Assembly (NCBI RefSeq): GCF_046197865.1 | Contig: NZ_CP166990.1 | Location: 682,001 to 746,000, forward strand | Reading direction: 5' to 3' | DNA: 64,000 nt | DNA from: JAHKLT01 sp046197865 | Lineage (GTDB): Archaea; Methanobacteriota; Methanobacteria; Methanobacteriales; Methanobacteriaceae | Part shown: piece after piece, positions 17,093 to 25,486 of the stretch | Numbering within the stretch: the first letter of the stretch is position 1 | Layout: each line of letters starts with the position of its first letter | Made by a program: the position numbers and the translations under genes | Notes under the pieces: generated by a model | Seen by the model: only the letters and a program-made list of their open reading frames with translations | Told to the model about the DNA's origin: nothing | Databases searched by the model: none

Positions 17093-18253
17093 ATGAGAGA
17101 TGTTGCAATTATAGGTGTTTCACAAACAAAATTCGGAGAATTGTGGGATGCATCATTTAGGCAATTAATAGCTGATGCTGGTATTAAAGCTATTGAAGAT
17201 TCTGGTATTGAAGGAGCAGATGTTGATTCAATGTATGTTGGAAACATGACTGCTGGTCTTTTTGTTCAACAAGAACACATTGCAGCTTTAATTTCAGATC
17301 ACATGGGTCTTAATCCTACTCCTTGTACAAGAGTAGAAGCAGCTTGTGCATCTGGTGGTTTAGCTATTCGTCAAGGAATTATGGCTGTAGCTTCTGGAAT
17401 GAATGATGTTGTAGTTTCTGCAGGTGTTGAAAAGATGACTGATGTTGTTGACCCAACTCCAGCTATCGCTACTGCATCTGATCAAGAATGGGAAGCTCAA
17501 CAAGGTGCTACTTTCCCATCATTATATGCAATGATAGCTAAAAGACATATGTATGAATATGGAACAACAAGAGAACAATTAGCTCAATTTTCTGTTGTAA
17601 ATCATAAAAATGCTAAAAATAATCCAAGAGCTCAATTTCCATTTGAAATTTCAGTAGATCAAGTATTAAATGCATCAGTTGTAGCTGATCCTTTAACTCT
17701 TCTAGATTGTTCTCCAGTATCAGATGGTGCGGCAGCTGTTGTTATTTGTGCTGCTGAAGATGCTAAAAAATACACAGATAATCCAATTTATGTAAAAGCA
17801 TCTGCACAAGCATCAGGTACTATTGCATTACATGATAGAAAAGATATGACTACAATTGATTCTACTAAAATAGCTGCTAAAAAAGCATTTGATATGGCAG
17901 GACTTACAAATAAAGATATTGATTTAACTGAGGTTCACGATTGTTTCTCAATTAATGGTATTTTAGCTATTGAAGATTTAGGATTTGCCAAAAAAGGTGA
18001 AGGTGGAAAAGCTGTAGAAGAAGGTCAAACAGAAATAGATGGTGATTTCCCTATAAATCCTTCTGGTGGCCTTAAAGCTCGTGGTCACCCATTAGGAGCT
18101 ACTGGTATTGCTCAAGTTGCTGAAGTTGTATGGCAACTTAGAGGTGAAGCTGGTAAACGCCAAGTTCAAGATGCTGAAGTTGGTATGACTCAAAATATTG
18201 GTGGTACTGGTGGTACTGCAGCTATTCATATTTTAGGAAGAGATAGAAACTAG
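17093..18253 (+). CDS. Archaeal thiolase (acetyl-CoA C-acetyltransferase)
   Basis: 386 residues. It makes acetoacetyl-CoA from two acetyl-CoA. The reactive Cys is in RVEAACASGGLA (about residue 85), with HDCFSING and GGLKARGHPLGATG bearing the two active-site His. The C-terminus NIGGTGGTAAIHIL lacks the second Cys of bacterial thiolases, as is usual in the archaeal SCPx-like type. In many archaea a third gene for a DUF35 OB-fold protein completes the HMGS-thiolase channelling complex. Here the next gene is a LemA homologue instead. Confidence 0.9.
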   Translation: MRDVAIIGVSQTKFGELWDASFRQLIADAGIKAIEDSGIEGADVDSMYVGNMTAGLFVQQEHIAALISDHMGLNPTPCTRVEAACASGGLAIRQGIMAVASGMNDVVVSAGVEKMTDVVDPTPAIATASDQEWEAQQGATFPSLYAMIAKRHMYEYGTTREQLAQFSVVNHKNAKNNPRAQFPFEISVDQVLNASVVADPLTLLDCSPVSDGAAAVVICAAEDAKKYTDNPIYVKASAQASGTIALHDRKDMTTIDSTKIAAKKAFDMAGLTNKDIDLTEVHDCFSINGILAIEDLGFAKKGEGGKAVEEGQTEIDGDFPINPSGGLKARGHPLGATGIAQVAEVVWQLRGEAGKRQVQDAEVGMTQNIGGTGGTAAIHILGRDRN

Positions 18254-18261
18254 TGATTTCT

Positions 18262-18810
18262 ATGCTTGGATATATAATACTTGCAATAATAGTTATTATT
18301 GCAATAGCTATTATTTTTTTATATAATGGTCTTATAAATGCTAAAAACAAAGTTAAAAATGCATGGTCTCAAATTGATGTTCAACTAACACGTAGAGCTG
18401 ATTTGATACCTAATCTTGTTGAAACTGTTAAAGGTTATGCAAGTCATGAAAAAAGTGTTTTTGAAGATGTTACTAAAGCAAGATCTAGTGTAGTTAATGC
18501 AAGTAATGTTAAAGAAGCAGAAAGTGCTAATAATATGCTTACTGATTCTTTAAAATCTTTATTTGCTGTTGCTGAAAATTATCCTGAGCTAAAAGCTAAT
18601 ACTAATTTTCAAGATTTACAAAACAAATTAAGCGAAAGTGAAGATAAAATAGCTTATTCTAGGCAATTTTATAATGATACTGTTTTAATGTATAATAATA
18701 AGTGTCAAATGTTTCCAAGTAGTTTAATTGCAAAGTTGTTTAATTTCGATGAAGCAGATTTCTTTGAAGCTGATTCAAGTTCTAGAAGTGTTCCTAAAGT
18801 CGAATTTTAA
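18262..18810 (+). CDS. LemA family protein
   Basis: 182 residues from the ATG at 18262, which follows a GTGAT site overlapping the thiolase stop. It has an N-terminal transmembrane helix (residues about 2-24), then the conserved KNKVKNAWSQIDVQLTRRAD and LIPNLVETVKGYASHE, with FNDTVLMYNN-like YNDTVLMYNNKCQMFPS near the end. LemA proteins are helical-bundle membrane proteins of unknown role, very often encoded beside DUF2207 proteins, as here. Confidence 0.9.
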   Translation: MLGYIILAIIVIIAIAIIFLYNGLINAKNKVKNAWSQIDVQLTRRADLIPNLVETVKGYASHEKSVFEDVTKARSSVVNASNVKEAESANNMLTDSLKSLFAVAENYPELKANTNFQDLQNKLSESEDKIAYSRQFYNDTVLMYNNKCQMFPSSLIAKLFNFDEADFFEADSSSRSVPKVEF

Positions 18811-18819
18811 GTGGTTAAA

Positions 18820-20577
18820 ATGAATAGAAAATTTTTATCTATTTTTTTAATTTTTCTTTTTTTATTTTCAAACCTTTCTTTTGTTCTAGCTGATGATGAT
18901 AATTCTTATTCTATTAATCATGCTAATATTATTTTAGATATTAAAGAAAACGGCATTTTACATGTTAAAGAATCGTTATCTTATTCTTTTATTGGAGAAT
19001 TTAATGGAGCATATAGGGAAATTTCCTTAAAAAATGGAGAATCGGTTCAAAATCTTAATATTTCTACTGAAGGAGCCTATTCGAGACATGAAGTTGTAAA
19101 TGAAGATGGTTATTATAAAATAAAGATTTATTTATTTGAAGATGAAGCTATGACTCAAAAAATAGCTAATAAGGATGTAATTGTTAATATTGAATATGAT
19201 TATATTAATTCACTTAAAATTTATAATGATGTTGGAGAATTGCATTATAAGATTTGGGGTGAAGAATGGGATGTTGGAGTAGGTGAAATCCATAGTGAAA
19301 TTAACTTCAAATCAAAAGATGGTGTGAAATATTGGATTAATCCATATGATAATTATGCAAGTGGAAACTGGTCAGGTAATACTCTTATAATTGATAGTGG
19401 ATATGTATCTCCTGGAAATTATTTAGAAGTTAGATCTACTATTCCTTTAAGCCAATTTCAAAATCCTATTTATGCAAATCAAATTAATAAAGATGGTTTA
19501 GCTGAAATTGAAAAAGTACAAGAAGATTATAAAAATGCATATGAATTTGAAGAAACAATTTTTGATATTATTCCTAAAATTTTACTTTTAAGTTTACTTT
19601 TACCAATTTATCTATATTATAAATATGGTAAAGAACCTAAAATTGATTACAATGGAATTTATGAAAGAGAACCACCTAATAACTACTCTCCAATATTCGT
19701 TAATGCAATGTTCGATGGCACGATTGGTTCATTAAATAAAAAAGGGTTCCAATCCGGAGTAATGGATTTAATTAATAAAAAATATCTACAATTAATCCAT
19801 AATGATGAAAAATCTATAAAACTTAAAATTAATAATTTGGTCGATTTAAGTAAATTAAAAGAATATGAATCTGGAATTATTAATATTTTAAGAGATTTTG
19901 AAGTTGATGGTATTATTGATTTAGATCAAATGTATAATATGCTTAAAAATGAATCTAATGCTAAAAGATTTGATGAAAAATATAAGTTATGGGTATCTGA
20001 TTATGAAGCTATGCATGTAGATAATATAATTTATAAGTATTTTATTGACGATGGATATACCTACTTAAAAGTTTATTCTGTAATTTTAGCTATTGCATCA
20101 ATTATTTTAATTTTCTTTTCAATGGATTCATTAACTTATAGTGCAGGTGATGCTTATTTTACTGGAATATTCACAATAATTGTAGCTATAATTTTATTCA
20201 TATTACCAAATAAAATATTTGGAAAATGGACAAAAAGTGGAATGGAAGAAAATAAAAAATGGGAAAACTTTAAAAAATATTTAAATGATTTTTCTCTTAT
20301 GAAAGAATATCCTCCTTCTTCAATAGCTATTTGGAATGATTATTTAGTTTATGCAACTGCACTTGGAGTTGCAAAAAATGTTAAAAAAGCTATGGATTTC
20401 CATCTTCCTGATGGATCTTTAGAAAATGATGATTTATATTATTATCAATCTAATAATGGGTCAATATTACTTTATTCTGCTATGCGCACAGGATTTTCAA
20501 CTGCTAATCCTTCATCATCTGGTGGTGTTGGAGGAGTTGGTGGAGGCTCTGGTGGAGGTGGTGGGGGAGCATTCTAG
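18820..20577 (+). CDS. DUF2207 membrane protein with Gly-rich C-terminus
   Basis: About 585 residues. The ATG at 18820 begins a signal peptide (MNRKFLSIFLIFLF, cleaved near VLADDDN); the frame also allows a GTG at 18811. An extracellular beta-rich DUF2207 domain carries NGAYREISL and GEEWDVGVGEIHSEI. One membrane helix follows at about 250 and two at about 425-465, and the chain ends in a run of glycines (GGVGGGSGGGGGGAF), typical of the family. It is adjacent to lemA, the usual genomic pairing. Function is unknown, probably at the cell surface. Confidence 0.9.
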   Translation: MNRKFLSIFLIFLFLFSNLSFVLADDDNSYSINHANIILDIKENGILHVKESLSYSFIGEFNGAYREISLKNGESVQNLNISTEGAYSRHEVVNEDGYYKIKIYLFEDEAMTQKIANKDVIVNIEYDYINSLKIYNDVGELHYKIWGEEWDVGVGEIHSEINFKSKDGVKYWINPYDNYASGNWSGNTLIIDSGYVSPGNYLEVRSTIPLSQFQNPIYANQINKDGLAEIEKVQEDYKNAYEFEETIFDIIPKILLLSLLLPIYLYYKYGKEPKIDYNGIYEREPPNNYSPIFVNAMFDGTIGSLNKKGFQSGVMDLINKKYLQLIHNDEKSIKLKINNLVDLSKLKEYESGIINILRDFEVDGIIDLDQMYNMLKNESNAKRFDEKYKLWVSDYEAMHVDNIIYKYFIDDGYTYLKVYSVILAIASIILIFFSMDSLTYSAGDAYFTGIFTIIVAIILFILPNKIFGKWTKSGMEENKKWENFKKYLNDFSLMKEYPPSSIAIWNDYLVYATALGVAKNVKKAMDFHLPDGSLENDDLYYYQSNNGSILLYSAMRTGFSTANPSSSGGVGGVGGGSGGGGGGAF

Positions 20578-20582
20578 CTTCT

Positions 20583-22760
20583 CTACTTTTTTAAATTTAT
20601 TGTATTTTTGCAACGTCTTTCAGGACAAATTATACTTTTTGACTGATTATCAAAAAATAAATAGCTACCGCATCTATCACATGTTACACTTTCCATAAAT
20701 GTATGGACTGCTTCACAAAACGATTTAACTTCATTTTTAGAACATGTTTCACTTTCAGGAGTATTATGTGATAATAAGTTTCCTAAAATAATTGTCTTCT
20801 CTAAATTATCAATAATATTTATATAATATTCTTCAAATTCACTTCTTTTAGTTGTTTTTCTTATTCTAGTAAGTACTGGAGTTCTTAAATCTCCAATTGT
20901 ATAATTATCTTTTATTTGAACTGGTACTCTATTAGCTCTACATAATTGTTCAAAATGATATTCTATAAATCTTCTACCTTCATTAGCTGCACAATGTAAT
21001 TGATTTTTAGATAAATGATATTCAACTTGTTCTAAATAGGGAATATAAGATGATAATTGTGGACCGTAATCTATATTCCATCCAGTTATTTCAAGATTTT
21101 TAAAATCTTCTTTTAGCCCATAAATTCTTTCAATATTTATCATCTGATTATACCAAACCTTGTCATGAGTGGTTATAATAAACTGCTTATCAGAGAAATT
21201 CTCAAATAATAATCTTGCAATTCTTTCTTTATGTAAAATATCTAATGTAGATACAATATCATCTAAAACAATTAAAGAACATTTTTTATTATAATTTTTA
21301 ATAAATGCTAAGAAGATACATAAACTTAATGTATCAAGATGACCTTCACTTGAATATGCTCTTGGATCATTTTCATTATTTAAATAAGTTATTTTAAGAT
21401 AAATTTCATCTTTATTATCAGATTTTAATTTAAGATCAACTATAGATTCATCTTCATGAATATATGAATAAAATGCATTTATGTCATCTTGAATTTTTTT
21501 ATATTTCCTTCTAAGTAAATCATACTTAGTCATTTTAAAATTATCAAAAATAGCTTTTGAAACACTTTCTCTTTTTTTAGCTATTTCAAGCCGTTTTTCA
21601 GTTTTTTCAATATCTTCTAAAGCTATTAAACTACTAATTATATTATTTAAAATTAAAGAAATTCTTCGATTAACTCTATCTTCTTTTAAATTTGATTGTT
21701 TTTCAATTTCTTTATGAATTTTAACTATATCTTTTTTTAATTTTTTAACAATGTTATAATTGTAGCTATTATTTACATCTAAGTTTAATTTGTATAAATT
21801 CATTAAATAATCGTTTTGATTTTCAAATTCATTAACATAATGGGTAACTTTTCTAGATAAATGCTCAATATTTTTATTTGATTTTATTTCTTCGCTTAAA
21901 TAATCTAAAACACCTAATATCTCGCTATTAATTTTTATTTGTTCAATTATTAAATTTTGTAAATGAGTTTTATCAATATTATCTGTATTTTTTAGAATTT
22001 TCTTAATTTTATCATAATTTTCATATGAATCATTATATATTTTAATAGAATCAAATAGGTTTAAAATTTCTCTATAATTTGTTCTAAATACTTTTTTACC
22101 TGTTTCAACAAGGTATTGAATTATTTTTTCATTACTTTGCTTAAAATCAATTTCTTTTAAGTTTTTATCATTTAATATTTCATTAATAGCTATTTTTAAA
22201 TCTTTTTCACTATTAATTTCTCTTCCAATTAATTTTCCTGTTGTTTCAATTTTAAATTCCTTTTCTTTTTGAAGTGCTTTAACTTCATTTTTAAAGTTTT
22301 CCCAATTTTTTTCTAGTTTTTCTTGAATTTCTTGGTATTTTTTTAATCCAACAAGATTACCAATAGCTTCATATCTTTCACTAGGATTAGATGTTATAAA
22401 TTCAAGCATTTTAGCTCTATTTAAAATAAAAGATCCATTTTGAGATTCTAATAAATATTCTTTAAATTCTTTATGATTACTATATTTTGTTTTTTTAAGT
22501 GTTTTTTGAATTTTACAATTTTCATTATAATTAATTGTTATATCCAAATCTTCTTTTTTTGATTTTAAATGTGTAGCATATTCTTCAGTTGATTTAAGCT
22601 GATTCGAATCTTTTGTTAGTGCAAATTTCACTGCATCAGTTATTGAACTTTTTCCAGTCCCATTTTCTCCAAAAATAAGTAAAGATTTTCCATCTAAATC
22701 AATATTATTTTCTTTTATTCCTTTAAATGATTTTATTGATAGAGATTCAATTCTCATCAT
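20583..22760 (-). CDS. SMC/RecF-like AAA ATPase with C-terminal zinc ribbon
   Basis: 725 residues. LLIFGENGTGKSSITDAV is the Walker A at about residue 30. A coiled-coil-rich middle (about 150-430) follows, then the ABC-type signature region AYSSEGHLDTLSLC and the Walker B CSLIVLDDIVSTLD with FIITTHD. The last ~170 residues contain a helical part (CAANEGRRFIEYHFEQLC, LGNLLSHNTPES) and a Cys4 ribbon CDRCGS...CPERRCKN. Such proteins act in DNA repair or in phage defence (OLD, RloC and related). Which applies is not evident. The first ATG follows GAGGAG. It is translated behind a 58-codon gene that overlaps its start. Confidence 0.8.
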   Translation of the reverse strand: MMRIESLSIKSFKGIKENNIDLDGKSLLIFGENGTGKSSITDAVKFALTKDSNQLKSTEEYATHLKSKKEDLDITINYNENCKIQKTLKKTKYSNHKEFKEYLLESQNGSFILNRAKMLEFITSNPSERYEAIGNLVGLKKYQEIQEKLEKNWENFKNEVKALQKEKEFKIETTGKLIGREINSEKDLKIAINEILNDKNLKEIDFKQSNEKIIQYLVETGKKVFRTNYREILNLFDSIKIYNDSYENYDKIKKILKNTDNIDKTHLQNLIIEQIKINSEILGVLDYLSEEIKSNKNIEHLSRKVTHYVNEFENQNDYLMNLYKLNLDVNNSYNYNIVKKLKKDIVKIHKEIEKQSNLKEDRVNRRISLILNNIISSLIALEDIEKTEKRLEIAKKRESVSKAIFDNFKMTKYDLLRRKYKKIQDDINAFYSYIHEDESIVDLKLKSDNKDEIYLKITYLNNENDPRAYSSEGHLDTLSLCIFLAFIKNYNKKCSLIVLDDIVSTLDILHKERIARLLFENFSDKQFIITTHDKVWYNQMINIERIYGLKEDFKNLEITGWNIDYGPQLSSYIPYLEQVEYHLSKNQLHCAANEGRRFIEYHFEQLCRANRVPVQIKDNYTIGDLRTPVLTRIRKTTKRSEFEEYYINIIDNLEKTIILGNLLSHNTPESETCSKNEVKSFCEAVHTFMESVTCDRCGSYLFFDNQSKSIICPERRCKNTINLKK

Positions 22761-22923
22761 AATTAAACTCCTCTTGAATCAATTTCTCAATTTCAATAAT
22801 GGAAATATCTCCCTTTTTAAATTCATCTTTTAATTTTAGCAAAAATGATGAATCTATTGATTTAATAATGTCTTCTTTTTTCAAGTTTTTAAAAAACTCT
22901 TCAATAAATGATTCATATGGCAT
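22747..22923 (-). CDS. 58-residue acidic helical protein overlapping the ATPase gene
   Basis: An open frame of 58 codons from the ATG at 22923 to the TGA at 22747. It starts MPYESFIEEFFKNLKKED and ends IEKLIQEEFNYDEN. It follows cbiP by 8 bases with a GGTG ribosome site, and overlaps the start of the ATPase gene by 14 bases, so the ATPase ribosome site lies inside it. The even codon use, the fit between neighbours and the tight overlap support a real gene. No family recognised. It may be a small subunit or regulator of the ATPase. Confidence 0.65.
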   Translation of the reverse strand: MPYESFIEEFFKNLKKEDIIKSIDSSFLLKLKDEFKKGDISIIEIEKLIQEEFNYDEN

Positions 22924-22931
22924 TTTAACAC

Positions 22932-24464
22932 CTAACTTTCAAATAAAATCTTATCAACGAAATCCATATCTATATTTTGCTCAACAATTTCTGCTAATCT
23001 ATTTATAGAATAATATTTACTTGATTCATATGGATCTTCACCGAATTTAGGATCTAATCCCTTTTTAACTCTTAAATAATTTAAAAATTCTCTTCTTAAA
23101 TTATAATTATGGAATATTCCATGTAGATATGTTCCAAGAACATTACCTGAACATGCTCCATCATGAGAATCATCTTCATTATTTCCTTGTCCTTTACTTG
23201 AAATTTCAAGTAGTGGTGAAGTTTCATTTAAAACAGTTGTACCTTCATGAATCTCATAACCTTTAACAGCCTCACCAATAATATTTTCAAACATTTTACT
23301 AGCTATTCCATCTAATGAATTACTTATTACAGCTTCACTTTGTAAGACTATTTTTTCATTATTTTTAAAATGAGATTCAATATTTAATAATCCTAATCCT
23401 TTGGTTGAACCAATATTAGATTCTTTATTATCTTCATCAATAATATCCATACCTAGTATTTGATAACCTCCACAAATTCCAAAAATAGGTATCTTCTTAG
23501 ATAATTCTTTAATTTCACTATTTAATTTAGATTCCACAAGTAATTTAGCATCTTCTGTTGATGAACGTGTTCCTGGAATAATTAATGCATCAACATCTCC
23601 AATTTCATCATCTAAATCAATCATTTTTATCTCAACATCTTCTTCAAATTCAAATGGATCAATATCTGTAAAATTAGAAATCTTATTAAGCCTTATGACT
23701 CCAATTGTAATGTCTTTACCTTTAGAAAACTTATGTCTAGATAATGATGCAGAATCTTCTTCAGGTAATTTTAAGCTATTATCATATGGAACAACACCTA
23801 ATACAGGAGCATTAATTTTATCTTCAATAATATCAATTCCAGGTTTTAGAATATCTAAATCTCCTCTAAATTTGTTTATTACCACTGCTTTTAAACGTGA
23901 ACGATCATGATCATCTAATAAAATAAATGTTCCAGCTATTGATGCAAAAACACCACCCATTTCAATATCTGCAACTAAAATAACATTAGCATCAGCTAAA
24001 TGAGCTATCTCCATATTAGCTATATCTTCTTTTCTCATATTTATCTCAGCAGGAGAACCAGCACCTTCAATAACTATAATATCATATTCACTTTTTAAAA
24101 TGTTTAATGATTCTTCAATAGCTTCTAGAGCTTTTTCTCTATAGTTTTGCTGATATTCATAAAAATTCATATCTCCAATAGCTTTTCCTTGAACTATTAC
24201 TTGAGATATAAATTCTCCTTTAGGTTTAAGTAAAATAGGGTTCATATGGATTGATGGTTCAATTTCACTTGCTTCAGCCTGTAAAACTTGTGCAATAGCT
24301 ATCTCACCATTTTCTTTTGTAGTATATGAGTTCAAAGACATATTTTGTGATTTAAAAGGAGCTACTTTATATCCTCTTTTTTTATAAATTTTACATAGTG
24401 CAGCTACAAGAACACTTTTTCCTGCATTTGATGATGTTCCTTGAACCATTATACATTTAGCCAT
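22932..24464 (-). CDS. cbiP: Cobyric acid synthase
   Basis: 510 residues, normal length. It performs the glutamine-dependent amidations at b, d, e and g of adenosylcobyrinic a,c-diamide in corrinoid synthesis, which methanogens need for methyl transfer. The N-terminal MVQGTSSNAGKSVLVAALC is the P-loop (dethiobiotin-synthetase-like), with KSQNMSLNSYTT following. The C-terminal glutamine amidotransferase domain has the nucleophile in GICGGYQILG and the His in GTYLHGIFHN. It is first in an operon with the 58-residue gene and the ATPase. Confidence 0.95.
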   Translation of the reverse strand: MAKCIMVQGTSSNAGKSVLVAALCKIYKKRGYKVAPFKSQNMSLNSYTTKENGEIAIAQVLQAEASEIEPSIHMNPILLKPKGEFISQVIVQGKAIGDMNFYEYQQNYREKALEAIEESLNILKSEYDIIVIEGAGSPAEINMRKEDIANMEIAHLADANVILVADIEMGGVFASIAGTFILLDDHDRSRLKAVVINKFRGDLDILKPGIDIIEDKINAPVLGVVPYDNSLKLPEEDSASLSRHKFSKGKDITIGVIRLNKISNFTDIDPFEFEEDVEIKMIDLDDEIGDVDALIIPGTRSSTEDAKLLVESKLNSEIKELSKKIPIFGICGGYQILGMDIIDEDNKESNIGSTKGLGLLNIESHFKNNEKIVLQSEAVISNSLDGIASKMFENIIGEAVKGYEIHEGTTVLNETSPLLEISSKGQGNNEDDSHDGACSGNVLGTYLHGIFHNYNLRREFLNYLRVKKGLDPKFGEDPYESSKYYSINRLAEIVEQNIDMDFVDKILFES

Positions 24465-25486
24465 ATTGATTTTCCTTATAATTTTTAAAAATAAACTAAT
24501 TATTTATTTATATTTTTTATATTATATTAATTTTTTAATTATTGTTCGATTTAGAAATAATAATTATAATAAATATTTTTTTAATTTAAATTCAAAATAA
24601 AATAAAAGAAACATAAATAAATATATAAAAAGAACTATTAAAGTTCTGCCTAAAATAGTTGTACTTAAACAACTAATTTAGAACAATACATGCAGAACAT
24701 AATATCAAATTTTAGCCATTTGACACTTAATGGACATAATTGTTTGCAAATTAAGCCAATTTATATTATCTTTTAATTGATATATAAATTTTTTGTATTA
24801 TTTGACTTAAATATTGATTTAATATTAATAAAATATTTTTATCATTAAAAAAACATTAATAATATGGGATTTAATCCTCTAATGCCACAAGAAGAATTAA
24901 TTAAAAATTCAAGTTCAAAATATGTAAAACTTAATAAAACTTGTATTGAAGGCTATTATTTGCAGTTAAACAATTCTAAAAGTAAATAACAGATTCCCAA
25001 TGAGAAATGTTGTATTGCTTTTTTAATATTATTGCTCATGGTAAATTTACCTCCATCCTTAGTACACGATTATTAGGTTATTTTTGTTTGATCCTAACCT
25101 AAAGTTAATACCGTGCCAATGGCTAAAATTATATGAACTATTTTTTTAGTATTTTTTTTACTTGGCACAATATGGAGGAAAAAATCCCAATACTCTTTAT
25201 ACATCTTATATGATTTAAATTAATATAATGTGTGCAAATAATAAAAAATTAAAATATTTAAACGTGTTTCTAATGCATAGCTGATTTTTAACATTATTTT
25301 TTTTCATTTAATAATAAATATGAATTTACAGCATTGTATCAAAGCACAAAAATTATTTTTCACTAAAATTATTTTAATTACAAAAACTTACTAAAATAGA
25401 AACTTATTTATATAAACCTAAACATAATAATTATTAATATAGGAAACTTAAAATTTTTAAAATAAAATTATAAAGAGGTTTGTTTA
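24465..25486. other. Gene-poor 1-kb intergenic region
   Basis: No convincing gene is visible in this AT-rich stretch. It contains a 41-codon frame at 24864-24989 (plus) without a ribosome site, and a 27-codon frame at 24955-25038 (minus) behind GGAGG. It also has two inverted repeats: AGGTTA/TAACCT at 25075-25100, and GTGCCAA/TTGGCAC at 25113-25168. The region lies between the divergent starts of cbiP and lonB and may hold their control sites, a small RNA or remains of a lost element. Confidence 0.4.
25407..25416 (+). promoter_or_regulatory. TATA box of lonB
   Basis: TTTATATAAA, a near-ideal archaeal TATA box, lies about 75 bases before the lonB start. That gives a leader of roughly 45 bases containing a GAGGT ribosome site. 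Confidence 0.5.

Noticed and set aside
22799..23008. 69-codon plus-strand frame opposite cbiP and the 58-codon gene
   Set aside because: It lies antisense to two supported genes and has no ribosome site.
24864..24989. 41-codon plus-strand frame in the 1-kb gap
   Set aside because: No ribosome site and no recognisable family; could be a fragment of a lost gene, but unsupported.
24955..25038. 27-codon minus-strand frame behind GGAGG
   Set aside because: Too short, with a long spacer to the ribosome site; kept only as part of the intergenic description.
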